From Agromyces mangrovi (GTDB lineage: Bacteria; Actinomycetota; Actinomycetes; Actinomycetales; Microbacteriaceae): a stretch of DNA of 64,000 nucleotides. The stretch is taken from positions 992,001 through 1,056,000 of the forward strand of contig NZ_AP027737.1 of NCBI RefSeq assembly GCF_030296695.1, in the 5' to 3' direction. Positions 18,040 through 25,890 of the stretch are shown here, one piece after another (positions within the stretch are counted from its first letter, which is position 1; each line of letters opens with the position of its first letter). Under the pieces are notes generated by a model. That model did not search any database and had not been told where the DNA came from. It worked only from the letters and a program-made list of their open reading frames with translations. The position numbers and the translations under genes are program-made.

Positions 18040-18603
18040 ATGACCATGGACACGCAGATCGCAACCCACCCCCAGTTCCTCGCCGGCATGTGGAAGCTCG
18101 ACCCCACGCACGCCGAGCTCTCGTTCTCGGTGCGTCACCTCGCCATCAGCAAGGTGCGCGGCTCGTTCGAGACCTTCGACGTCACGGTCGTGACCAGTGA
18201 CGACCCGGCGGAGACCACCGTCGAGGCGACCATCGACATCGCCTCGGTCACCACCAACCAGAAGGACCGCGACGCGCACCTGCGCACCGGCGACTTCTTC
18301 ATGGCCGACGAGTTCCCCACCGCCACCTTCCGCTCGACCCGCGTCGCGATCGACGGCGACGACTTCGTCATCGACGGCGACCTCACGCTGCGCGGCGTGA
18401 CCAAGCCGATCACGCTGACCGGCGAGTTCGGCGGCGTCGCGAAGGACCCCTACGGCCAGACCAAGGCCGGCGCGACCGCCACCACCAAGATCAACCGCCA
18501 CGACTTCGGCGTGAGCTGGAACGCCGCCCTCGAGACCGGCGGCGTCATGCTCGGCGACGAGGTCACCCTGACCGCCGAGCTGCAGGTCACGCTGCAGGCG
18601 TAG
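18040..18603 (+). CDS. YceI family protein (lipocalin-like)
   Basis: A 187-residue YceI-fold protein. It shows WKLDPTHAELSFSVRHLAIS, KVRGSFETFD, DFFMADEFPTATF, GDLTLRGVTKPITL and INRHDFGVSWN, the full set of family motifs. Family members bind polyisoprenoids or amphiphiles; no signal peptide is present here, so a cytoplasmic form is expected. Start codons at 18013, 18028, 18040 and 18046 are all in frame. I chose 18040 because homologues start about 10 residues before the WxLDP motif. Confidence 0.85.
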   Translation: MTMDTQIATHPQFLAGMWKLDPTHAELSFSVRHLAISKVRGSFETFDVTVVTSDDPAETTVEATIDIASVTTNQKDRDAHLRTGDFFMADEFPTATFRSTRVAIDGDDFVIDGDLTLRGVTKPITLTGEFGGVAKDPYGQTKAGATATTKINRHDFGVSWNAALETGGVMLGDEVTLTAELQVTLQA

Positions 18604-18616
18604 CCCGTTCCTCCTC

Positions 18617-18658
18617 GAGCGCTCGGCCCACCCGAGCGCTCACCCCGCTCGAGCGCTC
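18617..18658. repeat. Three GAGCGCTC palindromes at exact 17-nt spacing
   Basis: The 8-bp palindrome GAGCGCTC starts at 18617, 18634 and 18651 in the short gap between converging yceI and DUF4190 genes; the third copy reaches into the stop codon of the latter. Any two copies can pair as a hairpin, so termination is one possible role. The constant spacing is notable. Confidence 0.6.
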
Positions 18659-19082
18659 AGTACCGCTCGAGTGCGGCGCTCGCCCCGGCGATCAGCACCC
18701 AGGCGAGCGCCGTGAGCACGATGACCGCGAGGGTCACGATGCCGAGCACGAGCCCGGCCGTGGCCCGGCCCCGCCCCGTGCCGCCCAGCTGGGCGGCACG
18801 GTGGCGGCCGACCGCACCGAGGATCACGGCGAGCAGCGCCGGCAGGAACGCGGCGAGCGCGGTGACGATCCCGATGACCGGGATCACCGTCCAGACGCCC
18901 GTGGCGAGCGCGACGACCCCGAGCACGAGCGCCGCGACGGCGATGCCGTTCGTGGACGGGCCGGGCGGCGCCGCCGCGCCGGACGTCGCCGGGTGCACGG
19001 TGGCGGCGGGTGCCGCGGCGTCGGGGATCGCCGTGGCGGGTGGTGCGGGCTCGTCGGGATGCGGGGGTTCGCGCTCACCCAC
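18657..19082 (-). CDS. DUF4190 domain small membrane protein
   Basis: A 141-residue protein with a proline/alanine-rich N-terminus of about 45 residues, then NGIAVAALVLGVVALATGV and a second and third hydrophobic segment ending LTALAWVLIAGASAALERY. This is the DUF4190 pattern. No function is known for the family. The start is a GTG at 19082 with GAGGGG about 9 bp upstream; there is no nearby ATG. Confidence 0.7.
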   Translation of the reverse strand: MGEREPPHPDEPAPPATAIPDAAAPAATVHPATSGAAAPPGPSTNGIAVAALVLGVVALATGVWTVIPVIGIVTALAAFLPALLAVILGAVGRHRAAQLGGTGRGRATAGLVLGIVTLAVIVLTALAWVLIAGASAALERY

Positions 19083-19182
19083 CCGAGTATGCCCCTCGAA
19101 CCCGGCGGCCGCATGTGCGGCCGCGTCGCCTGTGGGCGAATCGTCCCGGCGGGACGGCCGCGCGCGGTGGCACCATGGGGTC

Positions 19183-19848
19183 ATGCCGCACGCCCCGGAG
19201 GACCTGACCCTCGACACCGGCGCCGCGGAGGTGCCCGCGATCTTCGCGACGCCCGACGACCCGTGGGCCACGCTCGTGATCGCGCACGGTGCGGGCGCCG
19301 GCATGGGGCATCCGTGGCTCGCCGGCTTCTCCGACGCCATGGTCGACGCGGGGCTCGCGACCCTGCGGTTCGACTTCCCGTACCGCGCGGCGGGGCGGAG
19401 GTTCCCCGACCGGCCGCCCGCCGCGATCGCGACCTGGCGCGCGGCGCTCGATGCGGCGCGCGCCCGCGCCGAGGGCACCCCGGTGTGGGCGTCGGGCAAG
19501 TCGTACGGCGGCCGCATGGCGTCGATGGCGGTGGCCGAGGGGGCGGATGCGGCCGGGCTGGTGTTCCTCGGCTATCCGCTGCATCCGCCCGGAAAGCCGG
19601 AGCAGCTGCGCGACGCGCACCTCTACGACCTCACGGTGCCCATGCTGTTCCTGCAGGGCACGAACGATCCGTTCGCCAAGCCCGTGGAGCAGCTCGAGGA
19701 CGTCGTGCGCCGGATCGGACCGAACGCGGTGCTCGAGTGGATCGACGGCGGCGGCCACTCGTTCGAGGTCGCGGGCCGGAAGCGCACGCAGGCCGAGCTC
19801 GGGGCATCCGCTGCCCCCTCCGTCGCGGAGTTCCTGCGGCAGCACTGA
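19183..19848 (+). CDS. Alpha/beta hydrolase of the KANL3/Tex30 type
   Basis: A 221-residue alpha/beta-hydrolase fold protein without a signal peptide. It has LVIAHGAGAGMGHPW (oxyanion region), the nucleophile elbow SGKSYGGRMAS, FLGYPLHPPGKPEQLR, the acid region LQGTNDPF and the catalytic histidine in IDGGGHSFE. The triad is therefore complete. This subgroup is usually annotated as a dienelactone-hydrolase-related protein; the substrate is unknown. Confidence 0.82.
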   Translation: MPHAPEDLTLDTGAAEVPAIFATPDDPWATLVIAHGAGAGMGHPWLAGFSDAMVDAGLATLRFDFPYRAAGRRFPDRPPAAIATWRAALDAARARAEGTPVWASGKSYGGRMASMAVAEGADAAGLVFLGYPLHPPGKPEQLRDAHLYDLTVPMLFLQGTNDPFAKPVEQLEDVVRRIGPNAVLEWIDGGGHSFEVAGRKRTQAELGASAAPSVAEFLRQH

Positions 19849-19889
19849 GTTCGCGCGCGCCGATGCCGCCCTCGTGCTTGACTCCCGTC

Positions 19890-20351
19890 ATGGGGGAGAC
19901 CAGCGCGGGCATCCTGCTCTACCGCCGGCGGGCGGCCGGCATCGAGGTGTACATCGGCCACATGGGCGGCCCGTTCTGGCGCGGGAAGGATGCGGCGGCC
20001 TGGACGATCCCGAAGGGCACGTACACCGACGAGGCGCCGCTCGAGGCCGCGCTGCGGGAGTTCGCGGAGGAGATCGGCACGCCGGCCCCCGACGTGGCCT
20101 ACCGTGAGCTCGGCCGCTTCCGCTACCCCTCCGGCAAGGTCGTGACGGTGTTCGCGGGCGAGGCGGAGTTCGATCCGGGCCCGGTGCGCAGCAACACATT
20201 CGAACTCGAGTGGCCACCGCGATCGGGGCGGATGCAGGCGGTGCCCGAGCTCGACGACGCGCGCTGGTTCGCGGTCGACGACGCCCGGGAGCGGCTCGTG
20301 CGCGGGCAGCGACCCGCGCTGGACGCACTCCTCGACCTCGCCGGGCCGTGA
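19890..20351 (+). CDS. NUDIX hydrolase
   Basis: A 153-residue NUDIX domain protein opening TSAGILLYRRRAAGIEVYI. The NUDIX helix region reads GTYTDEAPLEAALREFAEEI followed by G. The REFAEE core and spacing to the preceding glutamate are intact, but the first loop is one residue shorter than the G-x5-E consensus. Close family members hydrolyse nucleoside diphosphate derivatives or 8-oxo nucleotides; the substrate cannot be assigned. The start at 19890 is the only sensible ATG. Confidence 0.85.
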   Translation: MGETSAGILLYRRRAAGIEVYIGHMGGPFWRGKDAAAWTIPKGTYTDEAPLEAALREFAEEIGTPAPDVAYRELGRFRYPSGKVVTVFAGEAEFDPGPVRSNTFELEWPPRSGRMQAVPELDDARWFAVDDARERLVRGQRPALDALLDLAGP

Positions 20352-20405
20352 TGCCCGCGAGGGGGTTGCCGGTGTCGGAGGCGAGGAGCAGGATCGCATC
20401 GGGAG

Positions 20406-20426
20406 CCGCGATCGCGGCGCCGCGAT
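20406..20426. promoter_or_regulatory. Nested palindromes at the PhnB-like gene leader
   Basis: CCGCGATCGCGG (20406-20417) overlaps the perfect 16-bp palindrome ATCGCGGCGCCGCGAT (20411-20426). The latter abuts the ribosome binding site AGGAGG of the next gene. Either an operator or an mRNA hairpin limiting translation is possible. Confidence 0.4.
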
Positions 20427-20441
20427 AGGAGGCACTGCGCC

Positions 20442-20870
20442 ATGTCCATCCTCAACCCCTACCTGACCTTCGCCGGCAACGCCCGCGAGGCGATGGAGTA
20501 CTACCACTCGGTCTTCGGCGGCGACCTCGCGATGAACACCTTCCGCGAGTTCCAGATGGAGGACCTCCCCGAGGACGAGCTCGACGGCATCATGCACGCC
20601 CAGCTGACCACGCCCACCGGCTTCACGCTCATGGGCTCGGACGCACCCACGGCGATGGGCGGCGCCACGCCGAACGGCAAGATCTCGCTGTCGGGCGGCG
20701 CCGACGAGGAGGAGCAGCTGCGCGGCTACTGGGCCGGGCTGGCCGAGGGCGGCACGATCGACATGCCGCTCGAGACGGCACCTTGGGGCGACGCGTTCGG
20801 GCAGGTCACCGACCGGTACGGCGTGGTCTGGTACGTGAACCTGGAGGGACCGGGCAACCTGGCCGGCTGA
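20442..20870 (+). CDS. VOC family protein, PhnB-like
   Basis: A 142-residue vicinal-oxygen-chelate fold protein of the PhnB/glyoxalase type. It opens MSILNPYLTFAGNAREAMEY, then has YHSVFGG, and ends DRYGVVWYVNLEGP, all family landmarks. The ATG at 20442 has a strong AGGAGG ribosome binding site. The biochemical role of this subgroup is unknown; metal-dependent small-molecule binding is expected. Confidence 0.87.
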   Translation: MSILNPYLTFAGNAREAMEYYHSVFGGDLAMNTFREFQMEDLPEDELDGIMHAQLTTPTGFTLMGSDAPTAMGGATPNGKISLSGGADEEEQLRGYWAGLAEGGTIDMPLETAPWGDAFGQVTDRYGVVWYVNLEGPGNLAG

Positions 20871-20915
20871 GCCCGGGCGTCTCGGCCGCCCGGCCGACCC
20901 TCGCGCGCTGCCGGC

Positions 20916-21875
20916 TCAGACCAGCGGGATGCCCTTCCGCACGCGCCGGTCGAGGTCGAGCAGCAGCAGGTTGAACGGGAACTCGCGCAGCGGCCGGGGC
21001 GAGAGCGCGACGATCGCGCTGCACACCGCGAGCACGCGGTCGAAGCGCCGCTGCCGGTCGTCGTTCCAGCTCCAGCGCATCTCGTCGCGGAACCGCTGTG
21101 GAAGGAACCCGGTCGCGAGCAGCAGCGCGAAGTCGTTGATCGGGTCGCGCACGAGCTTCGGCAGGTCGACCTTCACCACGAGGTCGTTCAGGTAGGTGCG
21201 CACCGCGTCGTCGATGTGCACGCGGTCGAGCGACTCGTTCCAGTACCGCTCGAACGCAGCCAGGTCCTCCGGCCACTGGTCGGGATGCACCTGCAGGGTC
21301 GTGCCGAGTACCGCGCCTGCGCGGTAGTGCGCCTCGGCGGTGACCTCGTCCATCGGCCCGATGAACTGGTGCCACACGTCGACGCCGCCCTTGTAGAGGC
21401 AGGCGGCGACCCAGAGCTGGAGGTCGCGGTCGAACGCGTTGTACTTCACCGGGCTCTCGAGGGTCGAGCGCACCTGGCGGTGCGACCCGTCGACCGCGCG
21501 CCGATACACGGCCTTCTGTGCGTCGGTGCCCCGGTAGGCCACGGCGAGGTACGTGAACGTGGTGCGGGCGCGCTTGACCGGATGCAGGTCGGCCCGGCCG
21601 CTCTCGACGCGGCTCTCGGCGACGCCGTGACCGACGCCCGGCCGCGCGAGCTGCATGATGACGTTCGCACGGCCCGCGAGCAGGCTGACCCACATGAGGG
21701 CGTCGGAGAAGTCGGGGTCGCGGCGCGCCCAGACGCGGCGCTGCCACGCGGGCCGGGAAGGCACCGGCATGAAGATGCTCGCGTCGCGCGCGGCGCCGAC
21801 CACGGTCGCCGCCACCCGGCCGATCGCGGCCCCGGCCGTCTGCGCCACCCGCTGACGCTCCTGCTCCACCGTCAT
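20916..21875 (-). CDS. Oxygenase MpaB family protein (DUF2236)
   Basis: A 319-residue protein of the DUF2236/MpaB group, heme-type oxygenases related to latex-clearing protein. Landmarks are FIGPMDEV, WVAACLYKGG, YNAFDRDLQLW and the C-terminal LPQRFRDEMRWSWNDDRQRR. It starts with MTVEQERQ at 21875 after GGGGAG. The divergent 199-bp gap to the DUF4956 gene holds the palindrome AACCGCGGTT. No neighbour indicates a substrate. Confidence 0.83.
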   Translation of the reverse strand: MTVEQERQRVAQTAGAAIGRVAATVVGAARDASIFMPVPSRPAWQRRVWARRDPDFSDALMWVSLLAGRANVIMQLARPGVGHGVAESRVESGRADLHPVKRARTTFTYLAVAYRGTDAQKAVYRRAVDGSHRQVRSTLESPVKYNAFDRDLQLWVAACLYKGGVDVWHQFIGPMDEVTAEAHYRAGAVLGTTLQVHPDQWPEDLAAFERYWNESLDRVHIDDAVRTYLNDLVVKVDLPKLVRDPINDFALLLATGFLPQRFRDEMRWSWNDDRQRRFDRVLAVCSAIVALSPRPLREFPFNLLLLDLDRRVRKGIPLV

Positions 21876-21915
21876 GCCGGCTCCCCTCGAGGCTCCCTCA
21901 CCACGACTCCATGTT

Positions 21916-21925
21916 AACCGCGGTT
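21916..21925. promoter_or_regulatory. AACCGCGGTT palindrome upstream of MpaB gene
   Basis: A perfect 10-bp palindrome lies 41 bp upstream of the MpaB start and about 150 bp before the divergent DUF4956 gene. Size and position suit a repressor operator; no cognate regulator is adjacent. Confidence 0.35.
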
Positions 21926-22074
21926 CGCAGGTGACGGGAACCCCCTGCCCTCGTTCCGCCCTCGCCGCGAACGCGGAGGCGATGCATTCGCGCGACACAG
22001 ACGGGGCATAGGAACCGCATAGGGCTCCGGGGCTGAATGGGACGCATCCCGCCCCACGAACCTCGGAGGCCCCC

Positions 22075-22740
22075 GTGCAACAGCTCCTCGCCATCGCGAT
22101 CGACCTCGTCGCGATCACCGTCCTCGCCCTCGGCATCTACTTCCCACGCCACCGCCGGCGCGACCTCGTCGTCGCGTACATCGGCGTGAACGTCGGGGTG
22201 GTCGCGGTGTCGATGGTGCTCGGCTCGGCGGCGATCGGCGCCGGCCTCGGGCTCGGGCTGTTCGGCGTGCTCTCGATCATCCGGCTCCGCTCGCGCGAGA
22301 TCGAGCAGCACGAGGTCGCGTACTACTTCGCCTCGCTCGCCCTCGGCCTCATCGCCGGCCTCGGCAGCTCGCTCGGGTGGGTCGCGGCCGCGCTGATGGG
22401 CCTCGTCATCGCCGCGATGTTCCTCGGCGACCACTCGCGCCTGCTGTCGCGGTACCGCCAGCAGACGGTCGTGCTCGATCGGGCGGTATCGGATGCCTCC
22501 GAGCTGCGCGCCGCCCTCGAGGACCTGCTCGGCGGGCGGGTGCACGGCGCCGACGTGAAGCGCCTCGACCTGGTCAACGACACCACCGTGGTCGACGTGC
22601 GGTACGAGGTCGGTCGTGCCGGGCGCGCGCCGGGGCGCGACGAGCGCGACCGCCGCACCGGCGGCACCGCGGACGCCGCCGGCGCCACCGATGCCGCATT
22701 CGACGGCGACCGGGCCGCGTTCGCCGAGGTGCGGTCATGA
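22075..22740 (+). CDS. DUF4956 membrane protein, partner of VTC-domain protein
   Basis: A 221-residue protein with four hydrophobic segments in the first 125 residues, including GLGLGLFGVLSIIRLRS and the polar motif SREIEQHEVAYYF typical of DUF4956. A cytoplasmic domain of about 100 residues follows, with DVKRLDLVNDTTVVDVRYEV. It starts at a GTG (22075) after GGAGG. Its last codons overlap the ATG of the VTC gene by 4 bp, so the two are coupled. DUF4956 and VTC genes are often paired, which suggests a membrane polyphosphate complex; this is inference. Confidence 0.82.
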   Translation: MQQLLAIAIDLVAITVLALGIYFPRHRRRDLVVAYIGVNVGVVAVSMVLGSAAIGAGLGLGLFGVLSIIRLRSREIEQHEVAYYFASLALGLIAGLGSSLGWVAAALMGLVIAAMFLGDHSRLLSRYRQQTVVLDRAVSDASELRAALEDLLGGRVHGADVKRLDLVNDTTVVDVRYEVGRAGRAPGRDERDRRTGGTADAAGATDAAFDGDRAAFAEVRS

Positions 22741-23591
22741 CCGCCGCCGACGTGCGGACCCGCCCGGTTGCGACGGCCCTCCGCCCCATCTCGCTCGACG
22801 AGCTCAACGCCGCCGCCGCGCTGCAGACCCGCGTCGACCGCAAGTACGCCCTGCGTCGCGACGCGCTCGCCCCGGTGCTGGCCGGGCTCGACCGCGACGC
22901 GCGCGTGCTCGAGATCGACGGCGAGCGCCGCAGCCGCTACGAGTCGGTGTACTTCGACACCCCCGACCTGACGAGCTACATGCTCGCGGCGCGCGGGCGG
23001 CGACGCCGGTTCAAGGTGCGCACCCGCAGCTACGTCGACGTCGGCACGAGCTTCCTCGAGGTGAAGACGCGCGGCGGGCGCAGCGTCACCGTCAAGGACC
23101 GCATCGCCTACGACGATGCCGACACCACGGAGCTGACCGAGGAGGGCGCCGCCTACACCGCATCCGTCTTCGCCGAGGTCGGCATCGACGCACCGGGCCG
23201 CCCGCTCGAGCCCGTGCTCACCACCACGTACCGACGCACCACGCTGCTGCTCGCCGACGGCGCCTCCCGCGCGACCGTCGACGTCGATCTCGCCTGGATC
23301 GACCACGGCGACCACCAGCACTTCGCGCGTCGCCTCGAGCTGCCCGACCTGGTGATCGTCGAGACGAAGTCCGTCGGTGGCGCAGGTGAGCTCGACCGCC
23401 TGCTCTGGGCGAACGGGCACCGACCGACACCCGTCTCGAAGTTCGGCACCGGACTCGCCGCCCTGCGGCCCGCGCTCCCCCGCAACAAGTGGTCGCGCGT
23501 GCTGCGCCGCCACTTCGACCACGTTCCCGCCCGACCGACCCACGCACCCTCGAGGAGGACCCGTCGCCCGGCCTTCAGGATCGCCCGGTAG
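22737..23591 (+). CDS. VTC-domain polyphosphate polymerase-like protein
   Basis: A 284-residue CYTH/VTC tunnel-fold protein. It carries TRVDRKYALRRDALAPVLAG, YESVYFDTPDLTSYML, RRFKVRTRSYVD, FLEVKTRGGRSVTVKDR, and LVIVETKSVGG with KFGTGLAALRP near the end. Rows of basic and acidic residues facing a tunnel are what the eukaryotic VTC4 polymerase uses. ATP-dependent polyphosphate synthesis is the family-based prediction. It is coupled to the upstream DUF4956 membrane protein. Confidence 0.85.
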   Translation: MTAADVRTRPVATALRPISLDELNAAAALQTRVDRKYALRRDALAPVLAGLDRDARVLEIDGERRSRYESVYFDTPDLTSYMLAARGRRRRFKVRTRSYVDVGTSFLEVKTRGGRSVTVKDRIAYDDADTTELTEEGAAYTASVFAEVGIDAPGRPLEPVLTTTYRRTTLLLADGASRATVDVDLAWIDHGDHQHFARRLELPDLVIVETKSVGGAGELDRLLWANGHRPTPVSKFGTGLAALRPALPRNKWSRVLRRHFDHVPARPTHAPSRRTRRPAFRIAR

Positions 23592-23653
23592 CGTCGTGCC
23601 GGGCGCAGCGTCGCTCCCGTCGCATCCGTATCGAAGGAAGAGGACCCGCCCGC

Positions 23654-24265
23654 ATGACCCGCATCGTCTTCGTGCGCCACGGCGAGACCGAGTGGAACCG
23701 CGCCCGCCTGCTGCAGGGCCGCACCGACATCCCGCTGAACGACCACGGGCGCCGCCAGGCCGCGGCCGCCGCACAGCTGCTCGCCGACCGACCCGCCGAG
23801 GCCATCGTGACCTCGCCGCTCGGGCGCGCCGTCGAGACCGGACGCATCGTCGCCGAGCACGCGGGCCTCGAGCTGCTCGGCACCCACGACGACCTGGTCG
23901 AGCGCGACTTCGGCGAGGCCGAGGGCTGGCTGGTGCCCGAGGCACGCGAGCGCTGGGGCCACGAGTACCCGGGCGCCGAGCCGGATGCCGCGCTGGCGGC
24001 GCGCGGTCGTGCCGCGGTCGAGCACCTCGCAGCCCACCACGACGCGGTCATCGCGGTCGCGCACGGCACGTTCATCCGCGCCGCGGTCGATTCGGTGACG
24101 GATGGCGCCCTCGACCGCCTCGGCAACGGCGACGTCGTGCTGATCGAGCGCGTCGACGACGCGTGGCGGGTCGAGGTGCGCGCCAACCCGATCCCCGCGT
24201 CGCCCGAGGCCGACCCCGCCGAGGTCGCGGCGGTTCGAGCGGACGCATCGGCCCGCGTCGCCTGA
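23654..24265 (+). CDS. Histidine phosphatase family protein
   Basis: A 203-residue phosphoglycerate-mutase-like phosphatase. The catalytic FVRHGETEWN is at residues 6-15, the second histidine is in AVAHGTFIRAA, and TSPLGRAVETGRI lies between them. The substrate is unknown; family members act on sugar phosphates, alpha-ribazole phosphate or other phosphoesters. It is 62 bp after the VTC gene and 38 bp before the kinase-like gene, so a shared transcript is possible. Confidence 0.88.
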   Translation: MTRIVFVRHGETEWNRARLLQGRTDIPLNDHGRRQAAAAAQLLADRPAEAIVTSPLGRAVETGRIVAEHAGLELLGTHDDLVERDFGEAEGWLVPEARERWGHEYPGAEPDAALAARGRAAVEHLAAHHDAVIAVAHGTFIRAAVDSVTDGALDRLGNGDVVLIERVDDAWRVEVRANPIPASPEADPAEVAAVRADASARVA

Positions 24266-24303
24266 GTGGACAACGTTCGGCCCCGACCAATAGCGTCGGC
24301 GGC

Positions 24304-25737
24304 ATGGACGTGGGGGCGGGGGTTCCGGGGGCGCCGAACGACGCGCTCTCGGAGGAGACCCTGCGGCGGCTCGCCGCGTGGATCGCGAGCCGGCGCTGGT
24401 ACGGCGGCACCGCGAGCGTGCCCCGGCTCCGCCCGATCGGATCGTACGAGCTGCCGACCGAGGCGCCGGGCGTCGCGGCGCACGCGCTGCTCGTCATGGA
24501 CGACGCGCCGAGCCCGCCGGTGCTGTACCAGATTCCGGTCACGCTGCGCCGGACGCCCGCCGACATCGACCCCGAGCACCTCATCGGCGCGCTCGACGAC
24601 GGCACGCTCGTCTACGACGGACCGTACGATCCCGTGTTCGCCCGCGCGCTGCTCGACCTCCTGCTCGGCCGCTCGGCGGCGCACGCCGACGGCGTCGAGG
24701 CGGTCGGCCGACCCGCGGTGACGGATGCCGCGGGGCGGGTCGACCCCGGGGCGCTCGCCACTCGCGTGCTCACGGGCGAGCAGTCGAACACGTCGATCAT
24801 CTACGAGCCCGCCGAACCCGGCAGCGCGCGGCCGGTGATCTGCAAGGTCTACCGCCGGCTGCACCACGGCGAGAACCCGGATGTCACGCTGCCGACGGCA
24901 CTCGCCGAGGCGGGCTCGCCGCACGTTCCCGCGAGCGTCGGGGCGCTCGTCGGCACGTGGGACGACGTGGGGCGTGACTCGGGGCGGGCCACGGGCCACA
25001 TCGCGTTCGCGCAGGAGTTCCTGCCCGGAGTCGAGGATGCCTGGCGGGTCGCGCTGCTCGCGGCTGCGGCGGGCGAGTCGTTCGCGGCGCCGGCACGCGA
25101 GCTCGGCGTCGCGACCGCCGACGTGCACGCGAGCCTCGCGCTCGCGTTCGGCACGCGCCGGGCGAGCCGGGAGCACGACCTCGGCAGCGTCCACGCGTGG
25201 CACCGGCGGCTCACCACTGCACTGCGCGAGGTGCCCGCGATCACGCCCCACCGCGCGGCGATCGAGGCGGTCTACGCACGTGCCGAGGACGCGGCCTGGC
25301 CGCCCATGCAGCGCATCCACGGCGACCTGCACCTTGGCCAGGTGGTGGCCGCGCCCGGCCGGGCGTGGATGCTGCTCGACTTCGAGGGCGAGCCGCTGCG
25401 GCCGATGCACGAGCGCACGGGCGACGACCTCGCGCTGCGCGACGTGGCCGGCATGCTGCGCTCGTTCGACTACGTCACGGGATCGATCGCGCAGTCGCGA
25501 GGCGGCGCCCCCGACGACGACCTGCGCGAGTGGACGAGCGTGGCCCGGCGCGCGTTCCTCGACGGCTACGCGGAGGTCGCGGGCGCCGACCCCGCGGAGC
25601 AGCGCGACCTGCTGGCCGCACTCGAGCTCGACAAGGCCGTGTACGAGGCGATCTACGAGACCCGCACGCGCCCCGACTGGGTCGGCATCCCCCTCGCGGC
25701 GATCGCGCGACTGCTGGCCGGCGAGGCCGCAGGCTGA
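24304..25737 (+). CDS. Maltokinase-like phosphotransferase
   Basis: A 477-residue protein of the maltokinase/Mak group: an N-terminal cap (LAAWIASRRWYGG, residues 24-36) followed by an aminoglycoside-phosphotransferase-like kinase domain. The active-site pieces are TGEQSNTSIIY, the catalytic HGDLHLGQV and the metal-binding LLDFEGEP. In actinobacteria the true Mak phosphorylates maltose for the GlgE alpha-glucan pathway and usually lies beside or is fused to treS. No treS or glgE is near, so maltose is only a family-based guess. Confidence 0.8.
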   Translation: MDVGAGVPGAPNDALSEETLRRLAAWIASRRWYGGTASVPRLRPIGSYELPTEAPGVAAHALLVMDDAPSPPVLYQIPVTLRRTPADIDPEHLIGALDDGTLVYDGPYDPVFARALLDLLLGRSAAHADGVEAVGRPAVTDAAGRVDPGALATRVLTGEQSNTSIIYEPAEPGSARPVICKVYRRLHHGENPDVTLPTALAEAGSPHVPASVGALVGTWDDVGRDSGRATGHIAFAQEFLPGVEDAWRVALLAAAAGESFAAPARELGVATADVHASLALAFGTRRASREHDLGSVHAWHRRLTTALREVPAITPHRAAIEAVYARAEDAAWPPMQRIHGDLHLGQVVAAPGRAWMLLDFEGEPLRPMHERTGDDLALRDVAGMLRSFDYVTGSIAQSRGGAPDDDLREWTSVARRAFLDGYAEVAGADPAEQRDLLAALELDKAVYEAIYETRTRPDWVGIPLAAIARLLAGEAAG

Positions 25738-25751
25738 GGCGTTCTCGCCGT

Positions 25752-25770
25752 TTTGGAGGATCACTCCAAA
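25752..25770. repeat. TTTGGAG inverted repeat after the kinase gene
   Basis: TTTGGAG and CTCCAAA are separated by 5 nt, 15 bp beyond the kinase stop. It is AT-richer than its surroundings. It could be a weak terminator or an operator for the following membrane-protein gene. Confidence 0.35.
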
Positions 25771-25843
25771 CGCGCGTGCCGTACGCGCCCTGATCGCGGC
25801 AGAATCTCACGAACACGTGCGATGGGTTGTGTGAATGGTTGTA

Positions 25844-25854
25844 TGGTCAGACCA
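25844..25854. promoter_or_regulatory. FadR/GntR-type operator candidate
   Basis: TGGTCAGACCA is a perfect palindrome matching the FadR-subfamily GntR consensus T-n-GT-n3-AC-n-A. It lies 36 bp upstream of the next gene's ATG, a typical repressor position. Confidence 0.45.
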
Positions 25855-25890
25855 CAGAGACACACCACACCAGAACAAGGGGACGAGCAC

